A stretch of 64,000 bases of DNA from JAPYTK01 sp964401935 (GCA_964401935.1 CAYOAL010000003.1:95449-159448); one strand, 5' to 3'; shown: positions 16,270 to 25,305, counted from the stretch's first letter. Numbers and translations are program-made. The notes: generated from the letters alone by a model not told the origin.

Positions 16270-17709
16270 TCAGGGTTCGGCCCACGTCTGGCCGCCGTCA
16301 CTGCTCGACAGCGCATACCAGCCGCGGCGCCGCGTACCGGTCACGTCCGCCGACAAGAGGATGACGATGCGGTCGGGAAACGAGATCAACGCGCCGATCT
16401 CGTAGAACCCGCGCTCCGTCGAGCCCTCGCCGATCACCCGCGGGAGGTCGAAGGTCTTGCCGCCGTCCATCGAGCTCGCGAGGTAGGTACCCCAGCGCAC
16501 CCCTGCGCGCGCGCTCATCACGGCGACCACTCCCTGCTTGGTGGCGGCGGCAAAGATGCGGCGCGTGTGCTGCTCGGGCCAGATATCGAACGGCTGCGAG
16601 GCGGGCGCAGCGCACTTGCCGTCGAAGGTGCAGCGGACGAGCTGAGGGACCTTCTTCTCCGCGTCGACGACCTCCACCACGACCGCCTCCGAGCCACAAC
16701 CGAGGGTGGTGGCGTCGCCGGGCGGCGCCTTGAAGGCGAACGACTTCTTCTCGGACACGCCGACGATCCACGCGTTGCTGCCGCTCCCGATGCGCGAAAA
16801 CGACCACTCCATGTGCTCGCAGCCGGGGCCATTCGAGAGCTGCTCGTACGCGCCAGCGACGCTCGGGAGCGACGCGATGGGGGCGCCGTTCTCCACCTTG
16901 GCGCCGGGCCGCGGCCAGGGCTGTACGGTGAAGGTGCCGCGCGCCTCGACCAACAGCTGGGGGGGGCGACCGAAGGGGGCGGTCACGAGCTTCTGCCGCA
17001 GCCCGCCGATGGGATCGGGCTGGGCCATGCCTCCAGGGGCGCCAAACACGATCACGGGACTGCGCTTCTGGTCGCCGACCATGGCCATCAGCTCGCTCGA
17101 GAGCACGGCCGGCGTCGAGAAGCCGCGCTCCACCGTCACTCCGTCGAGCTTGTCGCCCTGCGGAAACAACACGGTGGGCTCGCTCAGGTTGCGACCGGCG
17201 GCGGCGTACCAGACCTTGGCGTCGATCACCGGGGCCCGCTGGCCCTTGGCGAGGGTCCCCTTCTGCGTGTCTCCGCCGATCAACACCGCCGAGCCGTCGG
17301 CGCCGGCGCCCCACGTCGAGAACTTCCCGGCGTTCGCGGTGAGCGACTGCCAAGACCGTCCACCGTCGGTGGTTCGCAGCGCGATCGCCTCGTCTCCAGA
17401 GCGCCCGGCCACGATGGCCGTGCGCTCGCCGGTCACGAACACCTGCTCCCACTGCGCGGAGGTCGGCGCGAGGCCGGAACCGAAGCCGAGGCCGGTGCCG
17501 ATCCGGGTGTTGACGGTGTCTTGCGAGGCGCCGCCGGGCGAGGGCGGGACGGGGACGTCCTCGGGCTTCGAGTCTTTCTTTCCGCAGCCGGCGGCGAGGC
17601 CCGCGCAGAGGAGCAAGGAGGTGAGCGACGGCGATGGGGCACGCCGTGCGACGTGAGGCCGGCGCGCCTTGGTTTGGGTGGGCTGGGGCACTGGGGGCGA
17701 GCATGCCAA
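16270..17709 (-). CDS. BNR/sialidase-like beta-propeller lipoprotein
   Basis: 479 residues with an unusually long N-region, a hydrophobic signal and lipobox LAAGC (Cys42). Repeated SxDGGxTW-type motifs mark Asp-box (BNR) propeller blades: TTDGGRSW, SMDGGKTF and SSDGGQTW. Such propellers bind ligands or glycans, and only some are sialidases; the catalytic Arg triad was not traced. The ATG at 17709 is 56 bp from the divergent P450 start at 17766, so they share a promoter region. Confidence 0.75.
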   Translation of the reverse strand: MACSPPVPQPTQTKARRPHVARRAPSPSLTSLLLCAGLAAGCGKKDSKPEDVPVPPSPGGASQDTVNTRIGTGLGFGSGLAPTSAQWEQVFVTGERTAIVAGRSGDEAIALRTTDGGRSWQSLTANAGKFSTWGAGADGSAVLIGGDTQKGTLAKGQRAPVIDAKVWYAAAGRNLSEPTVLFPQGDKLDGVTVERGFSTPAVLSSELMAMVGDQKRSPVIVFGAPGGMAQPDPIGGLRQKLVTAPFGRPPQLLVEARGTFTVQPWPRPGAKVENGAPIASLPSVAGAYEQLSNGPGCEHMEWSFSRIGSGSNAWIVGVSEKKSFAFKAPPGDATTLGCGSEAVVVEVVDAEKKVPQLVRCTFDGKCAAPASQPFDIWPEQHTRRIFAAATKQGVVAVMSARAGVRWGTYLASSMDGGKTFDLPRVIGEGSTERGFYEIGALISFPDRIVILLSADVTGTRRRGWYALSSSDGGQTWAEP

Positions 17710-17765
17710 ACGAAGCGGCGAAATGCGAGCAGCTGGCGGCGGCGCGGAGGGGTAGAGTCGCGTCC

Positions 17766-19178
17766 ATGACGGAAGCAGCGCTCACCGGTTCGCTCGGCGC
17801 CAAGGCCCCGCGGCGGGGCAGCCAGGCGAACCAACCGCCTCGCCGCCTGCCCCCCGGCCCGCCACCGAGAAAGAGCACGCTCAGCTCGCTGGGCTACTAC
17901 TACCGCTTCTTCACCGAGCCCCTCGGGTTCGTCGAAGAACGCTTCGCGCGGTTCGGCGACATCTACTGCGCACCATCGCGTGGCGTCCCGCTGTTCGTGC
18001 TCCGCCACCCCGACCATCTCTGGGAGGTGCTCGTTCGCGATGGCGCCAAGTACGGCAAGACGCACACCGCGTTCGACACCATCGAGCGCTTCCTCGGGAA
18101 GGGGTTGCTCACCACCGACGGCGAGGTGTGGCGCCGCCAACGTCGCATGGTGCAGCCCGCCTTCGCGAAGACGCGGCTCGCCGGATACGCCCAGGCCATG
18201 GTCGAGGAGACGGTCAAGCTCACCGACGGGTTCCGCGACGGCATGACCTACGACATGAGTCGCGAGATGATGGAGCTCACGCTGCGCGCGGTGTGCCGAA
18301 CGCTCTTCAGCCACGACGTTCGCGGCCAGACCGACGCCGTGGCGACCGCGATGGAGGTGTTTCGCAACAACATCGGCCGGCCCGATCCCCTCCCGGCCTG
18401 GTTGTCGCCGTGGCGTCGAACCGCCGACCGCGCCCTCCAAACGCTCGACGACATCATCAACGGGATGATCCGCGAGCGTCGGGCCTCGGGCCGCGAGCCC
18501 GAGCCCGCCGATTTGCTGCACATGCTGCTCACCGCGGTCGACACCGAGGGGGACGGGGGCCGCCTCGACGACCGTGAGATCCGCGACCAGCTCGTGACGA
18601 TGTTCCTCGCTGGCCACGAGACTACGTCGCACGCCCTCACCTGGACGTGGTACCTCTTGTCGCAGAACCCCTCCGAGGAGCGAAAGCTCCACGCCGAGCT
18701 CGAGCGTGTGCTCGGCGGCCGCGCGCCCACCTACGACGACCTCGAGGCGCTGCCGTTCACGCGCTGGTGTTTCGAGGAGGCGATGCGCCTCTACCCACCG
18801 GCGTTCACCATCGCTCGGCGCGCCGAGGCCGACGCGGAGATCGGCGGCTACGCGGTGCCGGCGGGGAGCGAGGTGGTGATGTGGATCTACATGACCCATC
18901 ACGACGCGCGGTGGTTTCCCAACCCCCAGGCGTTCGTGCCCGAGCGGTTCGCACCCGACGCGATCGCGGCGCGGCCGAAGCTCGCCTACCTGCCGTTTGC
19001 GGCGGGTGCGCGGGCGTGCATCGGCAAAGTTTTCGCCATGATCGAGGGCCAGCTGGTCCTCGCCACGATGGCCCAGCGATATCGCCTCACGCTCGAGCCC
19101 GGCCACCGCGTGGAGCTCGCACCTCGGGTCACGCTCGCTCCCAAACACGGGATGCGCATGCGGGTGAACGCGCGGTGA
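17766..19178 (+). CDS. Cytochrome P450
   Basis: A heme-thiolate monooxygenase of 470 residues read from the ATG at 17766. Motifs in order: a Pro-rich N-terminal PPGPPP, the I-helix oxygen-activating AGHETTS, the K-helix EEAMRLYPP (ExxR) and the heme loop FAAGARACIG with ligand Cys418. No N-terminal membrane anchor is visible, so it is soluble. The PERF and NPQAF segments match the CYP102/CYP4-like class better than classic bacterial class I P450s. Substrate unknown. No ferredoxin or reductase lies nearby; the next genes are ribosomal. Confidence 0.95.
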   Translation: MTEAALTGSLGAKAPRRGSQANQPPRRLPPGPPPRKSTLSSLGYYYRFFTEPLGFVEERFARFGDIYCAPSRGVPLFVLRHPDHLWEVLVRDGAKYGKTHTAFDTIERFLGKGLLTTDGEVWRRQRRMVQPAFAKTRLAGYAQAMVEETVKLTDGFRDGMTYDMSREMMELTLRAVCRTLFSHDVRGQTDAVATAMEVFRNNIGRPDPLPAWLSPWRRTADRALQTLDDIINGMIRERRASGREPEPADLLHMLLTAVDTEGDGGRLDDREIRDQLVTMFLAGHETTSHALTWTWYLLSQNPSEERKLHAELERVLGGRAPTYDDLEALPFTRWCFEEAMRLYPPAFTIARRAEADAEIGGYAVPAGSEVVMWIYMTHHDARWFPNPQAFVPERFAPDAIAARPKLAYLPFAAGARACIGKVFAMIEGQLVLATMAQRYRLTLEPGHRVELAPRVTLAPKHGMRMRVNAR

Positions 19179-19546
19179 GCCGCCGGGAGGGTGTTGCCGC
19201 ACCCTGCCGAGGACGTGGGGGTCGCGGGAGCGGTGGCGCGCCAGCCCGTCGGCTGTGCCCCCATGTGCGGAAAAAACGTTGCGAAGGCCTGGGGTGGCTG
19301 CTAGAACGCGCTTCCTTTTCGGGTGACCTGTCTCTCGTGGACGGCTCGCCCTCACCGTAACGGCGCCATCGGGCGCCACCTGCCTCGTCGGCCTCCGCGC
19401 ATGTTCTGCCGAAGACGCGACGAGGGCTCGGGAGCTCCGGCTCCTCGGGTGGCGAGCGAGGCGTACGACGGACCTTCGGAAGATTCAGAACTCGTGGCAG
19501 CGCGGCGCCGCCAGCGTCGCGCAAAGACGCCACCCCAAGGCTCGAC
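19179..19546. other. Leader region between the P450 and rplV
   Basis: 368 bp. It begins with a 6-bp hairpin after the P450 (AGGGTG/CACCCT, 19188-19205) that may end that transcript. The rest holds the best promoter candidate for the ribosomal operon and about 240 bp of GC-rich leader. An open frame at 19323-19550 is not credible. No remnant of rpsS or rplB, which normally precede rplV, could be found by reading all frames. Confidence 0.55.
19279..19307 (+). promoter_or_regulatory. Candidate sigma-70 promoter for the ribosomal superoperon
   Basis: TTGCGA (19279-19284) and TAGAAC (19302-19307) are separated by 17 bp, each matching four of six consensus positions. It is the only convincing pair between the P450 and rplV. 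A start about 7 bp downstream would give a leader of roughly 230 nt, long enough for autogenous control. Confidence 0.45.
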
Positions 19547-19885
19547 ATGAAGGCAAAGGCACGATTTTCCAAGATCGCCCCGCGCAAGGCCCGGATGATT
19601 GCCAATCTCGTCCGGGGCCGCGACGTCGCGGAAGCCATCCAGATCTTGCAGTTCACCAACAAGAGTGGCGCTCGGGTGATCCGTCAGCTGCTCGACAGCG
19701 CCGTGGCGAACGCGCGGCAGGCCGACAGCAACGTCGACGTCGACGCGCTCTACATCCGGATCGCCACGGTCGACAAAGCCCCGAACCGATTTTTCCGACG
19801 GTGGCGTCCGCGTGCCATGGGGCGCGCGACGAAGATCGTCAAAGGCATTTCCCACATCGCGATCGAGCTGGATACCCGCGAGTAA
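19547..19885 (+). CDS. rplV: 50S ribosomal protein uL22
   Basis: 112 residues. MKAKARFSKIAPRKARMIANL and the C-terminal loop GRATKIVKGISHI are diagnostic; the beta-hairpin reaching the exit tunnel lies near PNRFFRRWRPRAMGRA. It is the first gene of the operon here, whereas in most bacteria rplB and rpsS precede it. Confidence 0.97.
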   Translation: MKAKARFSKIAPRKARMIANLVRGRDVAEAIQILQFTNKSGARVIRQLLDSAVANARQADSNVDVDALYIRIATVDKAPNRFFRRWRPRAMGRATKIVKGISHIAIELDTRE

Positions 19886-19912
19886 GCGACGAGAAGAGAG
19901 GCGACCTGACCC

Positions 19913-20608
19913 ATGGGACAAAAGACCCATCCCTATGGCTTCCGCGTTGGTGTCATCAAGACGTGGAGCAGCAAGTGGTACGAGAGCGGCAACAAGTACA
20001 AGGAGTGGCTGCATCAAGACATCCGCATCAAGCGGGCGATCAAGCAGTACCTCTACAACGCGAGCATCGCCGGCGTGGAGATCGAGCGCGCCGCGAACCG
20101 CGTGAAGGTGATCGTCTTCACCGCGCGCCCGGGCATGGTCATCGGCAAAGGTGGCAAGGGCATCGAGATCCTCAAGATCGGCAACATGAAGACGGCCGGT
20201 AAAGACGAGCAGAAGTTCCCCGGCGTCGCGTCGTTCACCAACAACGAGGTCTTCATCGACGTGCAGGAGGTCCGCAAGGCGGAGACCAACGCCCAGCTCG
20301 TCGCGGAGAACGTCGCCGCCCAGCTCGAGCGCCGCATCGCGTTCCGCCGCGCCATGAAGAAGGCGGTGGCCATCGCCATGAAGTTCGGCGCCAAGGGCAT
20401 CCGCATTCGCTGCGCCGGCCGCTTGGGCGGCGCGGACATGTCGCGCGTGGAGACCTACCGCGAGGGACGCGTCCCGCTGCACACGCTCCGCGCCGACATC
20501 GAGTTCGGCCTGGCCCAGGCCAAGACCAAGGTCGGCATGATCGGCGTCAAGGTTTGGATCTTCAAGGGCGAGGTTCTCCAGCGCAAGGCCAGGATGATCG
20601 GATCCTGA
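19913..20608 (+). CDS. rpsC: 30S ribosomal protein uS3
   Basis: 231 residues with N-terminal MGQKTHPYGFRVGVIK, the KH-domain GMVIGKGGKG motif and the C-terminal GRLGGADMSR segment at the mRNA entry site. Preceded by a purine-rich AGAGAGG ribosome-binding site. Standard length. Confidence 0.98.
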   Translation: MGQKTHPYGFRVGVIKTWSSKWYESGNKYKEWLHQDIRIKRAIKQYLYNASIAGVEIERAANRVKVIVFTARPGMVIGKGGKGIEILKIGNMKTAGKDEQKFPGVASFTNNEVFIDVQEVRKAETNAQLVAENVAAQLERRIAFRRAMKKAVAIAMKFGAKGIRIRCAGRLGGADMSRVETYREGRVPLHTLRADIEFGLAQAKTKVGMIGVKVWIFKGEVLQRKARMIGS

Positions 20609-20624
20609 TCGGGAGTGAACGACC

Positions 20625-21041
20625 ATGCTGTCACCCAAGAAGACGAAGTTTCGCAAGGCCCAGAAGGGGCGTAACCGCGGGCTCGCCTGGCGCGGCTCCG
20701 AGGTGTCGTTTGGCGATTTCGGCCTGCAGATCACGGATCCAGGCCGCATCACGGCGCGTCAGATCGAGGCCGCTCGTATGGCGATTCAGCGCCACTGCAA
20801 GCGCGCCGGCAAGCTCTGGATCCGCGTGTTCCCCGACCGCCCCGTCACCAAGAAGCCCCTCGAGGTCCGCATGGGCGGGGGAAAGGGCTCGCCCGAGGAG
20901 TGGGTGTGCCCGGTTCGTCCCGGTCGCGTGATGTTCGAGCTCGCGGGCGTGGGCGAGGACATGGCGCGTGAGGCTTTTCGTCTCGCCGCTCACAAGCTGC
21001 CGCTGGCCTGCCGCTTCGTCCGGCGTGGTGAGCTTGCCTAG
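20625..21041 (+). CDS. rplP: 50S ribosomal protein uL16
   Basis: 138 residues, MLSPKKTKFRKAQKGRN..., with the RIWIRVFP-type segment (KLWIRVFPDRPVTKK) and MGGGKGSPEEWV near the peptidyl-transferase centre. Follows rpsC by 16 bp. Confidence 0.98.
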   Translation: MLSPKKTKFRKAQKGRNRGLAWRGSEVSFGDFGLQITDPGRITARQIEAARMAIQRHCKRAGKLWIRVFPDRPVTKKPLEVRMGGGKGSPEEWVCPVRPGRVMFELAGVGEDMAREAFRLAAHKLPLACRFVRRGELA

Positions 21042-21058
21042 GCATCGAGGATACGACC

Positions 21059-21307
21059 ATGGACACGACCGAGTTGCGAGATTGCACGACCGAGCGCCTG
21101 AACGAGCTCGAGAAGACGCTGCGTCGGCAGATCTTCGAGGCGCGCATCAAGAACTTCACGAATCAGCTCGATGACACGGCCTTCATCCGTCGCACCAAGA
21201 AAGACTTGGCGCGGGTGAAGACGATCCTCAGCGAGCGCGTCATCCGCGAGGCGGAAGAAGCGAGTGTCGAAGCGAACGCGGCCACCGAGGCCGAGGAGAC
21301 CGAATGA
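21059..21307 (+). CDS. rpmC: 50S ribosomal protein uL29
   Basis: 82 residues, two long helices, with RDCTTERLNELEKTLRRQIF and IRRTKKDLARVKTIL. An extra acidic Ala/Glu tail of about 15 residues exceeds the usual 63-70. The stop overlaps the rpsQ start. Confidence 0.95.
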   Translation: MDTTELRDCTTERLNELEKTLRRQIFEARIKNFTNQLDDTAFIRRTKKDLARVKTILSERVIREAEEASVEANAATEAEETE

Positions 21308-21609
21308 TGGCTGACACCCCTGAGGCCGCCAGCGCCGAGGCCACCACCGCCGAGCAGAAGACGGGATTTCGCCGTCGGCTCGTCGGCGTCGTCCGCAGCA
21401 ACAAGATGGACAAGACGGTCGTCGTCGAGGTCCTCCGTCGCTTCGTGCACGGCAAGTACCACAAGTACGTGCGGACGCGCATGCGCTACAAGGCCCACGA
21501 CGAGAACAACCAGTACAACGAGGGCGATCGCGTGGAGATCCGCGAGAACCGCCCCCTCTCGAAGCAAAAGCGCTGGGTGGTCACCCGGCTCATTGCTGCG
21601 AAGAAGTAG
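21304..21609 (+). CDS. rpsQ: 30S ribosomal protein uS17
   Basis: 101 residues with GVVRSNKMDKTVVVEV and HDENNQYNEGDRVEI, typical of S17. An Ala/Glu-rich extension of about 18 residues precedes the conserved start. Two adjacent ATGs (21304 and 21307) overlap the rpmC stop, so the start is uncertain by one codon. Confidence 0.97.
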   Translation: MMADTPEAASAEATTAEQKTGFRRRLVGVVRSNKMDKTVVVEVLRRFVHGKYHKYVRTRMRYKAHDENNQYNEGDRVEIRENRPLSKQKRWVVTRLIAAKK

Positions 21610-21627
21610 CGCCGAGGAGCAGTCGTC

Positions 21628-21996
21628 ATGATTCAGGTCGAGAGCAAGCTCGAGGTGGCCGACAACTCCGGCGCCAAGCAAGTTCGGTGCATCAAGGTGC
21701 TCGGCGGCTCGCGTCGGCGCTACGCGGGCCTCGGCGACATCATCGTGGTGTCGATCATCGAGTGTCTGCCGAACACCAAGGTGAAGAAGGGCGACATCGC
21801 CAAGGCGGTGGTCGTTCGCACCTCGCAGGAGCACCGTCGCGTCGACGGCAGCTACATCAAGTTCGACACCAACAGCGCGGTGCTCATCAACAACGAGCGT
21901 GAGCCCATCGGCACGCGCATCTTCGGGCCGGTGGCTCGTGAGCTGCGCGCCAAGCGCTTCATGAAGATCGTCTCGCTCGCCCCGGAGGTGTTGTGA
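21628..21996 (+). CDS. rplN: 50S ribosomal protein uL14
   Basis: 122 residues, MIQVESKLEVADNSGAKQV, with the family's central GDIIVVSI strand and the C-terminal GTRIFGPVARELR. Standard length. The TGA overlaps the rplX ATG. Confidence 0.98.
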   Translation: MIQVESKLEVADNSGAKQVRCIKVLGGSRRRYAGLGDIIVVSIIECLPNTKVKKGDIAKAVVVRTSQEHRRVDGSYIKFDTNSAVLINNEREPIGTRIFGPVARELRAKRFMKIVSLAPEVL

Positions 21997-22313
21997 TGCA
22001 GCGGTTGAGGATCGGCGACCTCGTCGAGGTCATGACCGGCAAAGACAAGGGCAAGCGCGGCAAGATCACGCGGCTCCTGAAGAAGGAAGACCGCGTGATC
22101 GTCGAGGGCCTGAACATGGTCGTTCGGCACACGCGCCCCAACCAGCTGAACACCGAGGGTGGGCGCATCGAGAAGGAAGCGCCCCTCCACGTGTCCAACG
22201 TGATGCCTATCGACGCCGACAGCGACAAGCCCACCCGGGTGCGCGTGCTGGTCGACGAAGATGGCAAGAAGAAGCGCGTCGCCAAGAGCGGCGCGGAGCT
22301 GAAGCAGGGCTGA
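21996..22313 (+). CDS. rplX: 50S ribosomal protein uL24
   Basis: 105 residues from the ATG at 21996, which overlaps the rplN stop as TGATG; a GTG three bases upstream is in frame. KOW motif VMTGKDKGKRGKI and the RHTRPNQLNTEGG segment are diagnostic. Confidence 0.96.
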   Translation: MQRLRIGDLVEVMTGKDKGKRGKITRLLKKEDRVIVEGLNMVVRHTRPNQLNTEGGRIEKEAPLHVSNVMPIDADSDKPTRVRVLVDEDGKKKRVAKSGAELKQG

Positions 22314-22332
22314 GCCCAGGCAGAGCGAAGCG

Positions 22333-22959
22333 ATGGCCAAGGAAAAGAAAGAGAAGAAGGGCGAGGACAAGGCCCCGGCAGCGGACCACAAGTACGAGGC
22401 CGGCTATGTCCCGCGCATGCGCAAGCACTACGCCGACAAGGTGGAGAGCGCCCTGCGTGAACAGTTCAAGTACACGAACTCGATGCGCGTGCCGCGGTTG
22501 ACCAAGATCGTGGTCAACATGGGCCTCGGCGCGGCGGTGGCCAACCCGAAGATCGTCGACGCGGCGGTCGAAGACCTCCGCACCATCACCGGGCAACAGC
22601 CGGTGGTGCGACGGTCGCGCAAGTCGATCGCGAGCTTCAAGCTCCGAGCTGGCCTCGCCATCGGCGCGAAGGTGACGCTCCGGCGCAACAAGATGTGGGA
22701 GTTCGCCGACCGCCTGTTCAGCGTGGCGCTGCCTCGCGTGCGCGACTTCAAAGGTGTGAGCCCGAAGGGCTTCGATGGTCAGGGCAACTTCACGATGGGC
22801 TTGAAGGAGCAGATCATCTTTCCGGAGATCGACTACGACAAGGTCGATTCGATTCGTGGGATGAACATCACGTTCGTGACCACCGCAACCACCAACGAGG
22901 AAGGGCGCATGCTCCTCGAGCACCTCGGCATGCCTTTCCGCGGTAAGAAAACCGAGTAG
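22333..22959 (+). CDS. rplE: 50S ribosomal protein uL5
   Basis: 208 residues, about 28 longer than most bacterial L5 because of a Lys/Glu-rich head before YVPRMRKHYADKV. Conserved PRLTKIVVNMGLG, GQQPVVRRSRKSIA and the C-terminal GMNITFVTTA are present. Contacts 5S rRNA. Confidence 0.97.
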   Translation: MAKEKKEKKGEDKAPAADHKYEAGYVPRMRKHYADKVESALREQFKYTNSMRVPRLTKIVVNMGLGAAVANPKIVDAAVEDLRTITGQQPVVRRSRKSIASFKLRAGLAIGAKVTLRRNKMWEFADRLFSVALPRVRDFKGVSPKGFDGQGNFTMGLKEQIIFPEIDYDKVDSIRGMNITFVTTATTNEEGRMLLEHLGMPFRGKKTE

Positions 22960-22981
22960 CAGGCTCAAGAGGAACGAATCA

Positions 22982-23167
22982 ATGGCGAGAGCACAGGCAT
23001 ATGCAAAGCTCAACCGGCCGCACAAGTTTTCTTCGCGGCACCACAACCGCTGCAAGACGTGTGGCCGGTCCCGCGCGTACTACCGCGATTTCGAGCTGTG
23101 CCGAATTTGTCTTCGTACCCTCGCGCTGCGCGGGGAGCTTCCTGGCGTGATCAAAGCGAGCTGGTGA
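22982..23167 (+). CDS. rpsN: 30S ribosomal protein uS14, zinc-binding type
   Basis: 61 residues, the short form with two CxxC pairs (CKTC and CRIC) that bind one zinc. The longer zinc-free paralogue, if present in the genome, is not in this window. Confidence 0.97.
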   Translation: MARAQAYAKLNRPHKFSSRHHNRCKTCGRSRAYYRDFELCRICLRTLALRGELPGVIKASW

Positions 23168-23171
23168 TCCC

Positions 23172-23570
23172 ATGGTGAACGATCCCATTGGCGACATGTT
23201 GTCGCGAATCCGCAACGCGATTGTTGCGCGTCACGAGCGCACGCGAATCCCTCGCTCGCGTCTCAAGCTGCGCGTGGCCGAGATCCTCAAGCAAGAAGGG
23301 TACATCGCCGACGTCCGCGAGGAGGACGGCGACACCGGCAAGAGGAACCTCGAGATCGTGCTGAAGTATGGCAGCAACCGAAAGGCCGCCATCGACGGCA
23401 TCAAGCGCATCTCCAAGCCGGGGCGGCGCGTCTACGTCCGTCACGATGGCATCCCCTTCGTGCTCTCGGGTCTCGGCATCGCGATCCTCAGCACGTCGAG
23501 CGGTGTGATGACCGATGGAGAGGCGCGTCGACGTCGTGTCGGCGGCGAGGTCCTCTGCGAGGTGTGGTGA
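23172..23570 (+). CDS. rpsH: 30S ribosomal protein uS8
   Basis: 132 residues, MVNDPIGDMLSRIRNA..., ending in the conserved GVMTDGEARRRRVGGEVLC segment. It is known to bind 16S rRNA and, in enterobacteria, to repress the spc operon. The stop overlaps rplF. Confidence 0.98.
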   Translation: MVNDPIGDMLSRIRNAIVARHERTRIPRSRLKLRVAEILKQEGYIADVREEDGDTGKRNLEIVLKYGSNRKAAIDGIKRISKPGRRVYVRHDGIPFVLSGLGIAILSTSSGVMTDGEARRRRVGGEVLCEVW

Positions 23571-24148
23571 TGTCTGAAGAACAGATCCAAGGAACGTCCC
23601 GCACGTCCCGCGTCGGGAAGCGCCCCATCAACGTGCCCAAGGGAGTCACCACCTCCATCGACGGTGGCAAGATCGAGGTGAAGGGTCCCAAGGGCACCCT
23701 CTCCCGCGAGCTCCCCTCCGACGTGGCGATCGCGCGAGATGGCGACATCCTCAACGTAACCAGCACGGCCGAGGGCAGCGATGCCCCGCGGCTGCAGGGC
23801 CTCACGCGCGCCCTCGTCGCCAACATGGTGAAGGGCGTGTCCGAGGGCTACGAGCGCCGCCTCGAGTTCCACGGCACCGGTTACCGCGCCGAGGTGAAGG
23901 GCCAGGACATCGTGTGCTCGCTGGGCTTCTCGCATCAGAAGATCTACACGATGCCGGCGAGCCTGAAGTGCGACATCCCCAAGGAGTCGAAGGGCCAGCT
24001 GCTGATCATCACCGGGCCCGACAAGGAAGCGGTGGGGCAGGCTGCGGCCACCATCCGTGGTTTTCGCCCGCCTCGGCCTTACGGTGGTAAAGGCGTGCGC
24101 TACCAGGGTGAGCGGATCCGCGAGAAGGCAGGAAAGGCAGGCAAGTAA
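23570..24148 (+). CDS. rplF: 50S ribosomal protein uL6
   Basis: 192 residues from the ATG at 23570, overlapping the rpsH stop as TGATG. SRVGKRPINVPKGV and the C-terminal RPPRPYGGKGVRY are diagnostic. A 12-residue polar head precedes the usual start. The TAA overlaps the next ATG. Confidence 0.97.
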   Translation: MSEEQIQGTSRTSRVGKRPINVPKGVTTSIDGGKIEVKGPKGTLSRELPSDVAIARDGDILNVTSTAEGSDAPRLQGLTRALVANMVKGVSEGYERRLEFHGTGYRAEVKGQDIVCSLGFSHQKIYTMPASLKCDIPKESKGQLLIITGPDKEAVGQAAATIRGFRPPRPYGGKGVRYQGERIREKAGKAGK

Positions 24149-24507
24149 TGGCCAAGACCAAAGAAGAAGCGCGCGCGCGTCGCAAGCTGCGCATCCGCAA
24201 GGCGGTCACTGGCACCGTCGAGCGTCCTCGGCTCACCGTGTTTCGCAGCGCTCGCCACATCTACGCTCAGGTCATCGACGACAGCACGGGCAGCACCCTC
24301 ACCGCCGCCTCCACGCTGTCGAAAGACCTCAAGGGCAACCTCGAAGGCAACAAGACGGCGGCTGCGCAAGCGGTGGGCGCTCTCGTGGCCGAGAAGTGCA
24401 AGTCGAAGAACATCACCAAGGTGGTCTTCGACCGTAACGGCTACCTCTACCACGGGCGTGTGAAAGCACTCGCCGATGCGGCTCGCAAGGCGGGCCTCGA
24501 CTTCTAG
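24148..24507 (+). CDS. rplR: 50S ribosomal protein uL18
   Basis: 119 residues with RPRLTVFRSARHIYAQVI-type core (ERPRLTVFRSARHIYAQV) and the C-terminal YHGRVKALADAARKAGL. Binds 5S rRNA. The start overlaps the rplF stop. Confidence 0.97.
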   Translation: MAKTKEEARARRKLRIRKAVTGTVERPRLTVFRSARHIYAQVIDDSTGSTLTAASTLSKDLKGNLEGNKTAAAQAVGALVAEKCKSKNITKVVFDRNGYLYHGRVKALADAARKAGLDF

Positions 24508-24517
24508 GGTTTCACCG

Positions 24518-25117
24518 ATGAGCTTCGAAGACCTGCATATCGACGAAGAGCGCCTCAAAGAGCGCGTGATTCACATCAACCGCGTGAGCAAGGTGGTCAA
24601 GGGCGGCCGCCGCTTCTCGTTCTCGGCGCTCGTGGTCGTCGGCGACGAGGCCGGGCACGTGGGGGTCGGGCTCGGGAAGGCCAACGAGGTTCCCGAGGCG
24701 ATCCGCAAGGGCAACGATCGCGCTCGCAAGAGCATGTTCAAGGTGCCCCTCGACGGCGTGACGATTCCGCACGAGGTGCTCGGTGTCGCCGGCGCGGGGC
24801 GCGTGCTGCTCAAGCCCGCGAGCCCGGGAACGGGCGTCATCGCGGGCGGTCCGGTGCGTGCGGTGGTGGCGTCGGCGGGCATCCACGACGTGCTCACCAA
24901 GTCGCTCGGCTCGAGCAACAAACACAACATCGTCAGCGCCACCGTCAACGCGCTCAAGATCCTCCGGGCGCCGCGCACCTTCGCCAACAAGCGGAGCCTC
25001 GAGGTGGGCCAGATCGAGCACCAGACCCGGTCGGTGGTTCCGGCCAAGGCTGGCGCCCATGGCCTTGGAGCGCTGGCCGCCGATGCCGCGGAGACCAGAG
25101 CGGAGGGAGCCGAGTGA
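24518..25117 (+). CDS. rpsE: 30S ribosomal protein uS5
   Basis: 199 residues from the ATG at 24518. INRVSKVVKGGRRFSFSALV and the C-terminal GSSNKHNIVSATVNAL are family signatures. A Gly/Ala-rich tail of about 35 residues goes beyond the usual end. The stop overlaps rpmD as TGATG. Confidence 0.97.
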   Translation: MSFEDLHIDEERLKERVIHINRVSKVVKGGRRFSFSALVVVGDEAGHVGVGLGKANEVPEAIRKGNDRARKSMFKVPLDGVTIPHEVLGVAGAGRVLLKPASPGTGVIAGGPVRAVVASAGIHDVLTKSLGSSNKHNIVSATVNALKILRAPRTFANKRSLEVGQIEHQTRSVVPAKAGAHGLGALAADAAETRAEGAE

Positions 25118-25305
25118 TGAACACGCACATTCGCGTTACCCAGATTCGCAGCCAGATCGGACATCCCGAGAAGATCCGCAAGGTGCTCAAGGGGCTCGGT
25201 CTGGGGCGGATCGGTAAGTCGGTCACCGTGGCGAACACGCCCTCCTTTCGTGGGATGGTGAAGAAGGTGATCCACCTCGTCGCTTTCGAGGAGATCAAGA
25301 AGTAA
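25117..25305 (+). CDS. rpmD: 50S ribosomal protein uL30
   Basis: 62 residues, MNTHIRVTQIRSQIGHPEK with GLGLGRIGKSV; a normal-length L30. The start codon overlaps the rpsE stop and the stop overlaps the rplO start. Confidence 0.96.
   Translation: MNTHIRVTQIRSQIGHPEKIRKVLKGLGLGRIGKSVTVANTPSFRGMVKKVIHLVAFEEIKK

Noticed and set aside
19323..19550. 75-codon frame ending at the rplV start (ATGA overlap), considered as an rpsS remnant or leader peptide
   Set aside because: The product has no S19 motif and an Arg/Pro-rich shadow composition; the overlap alone is not enough.
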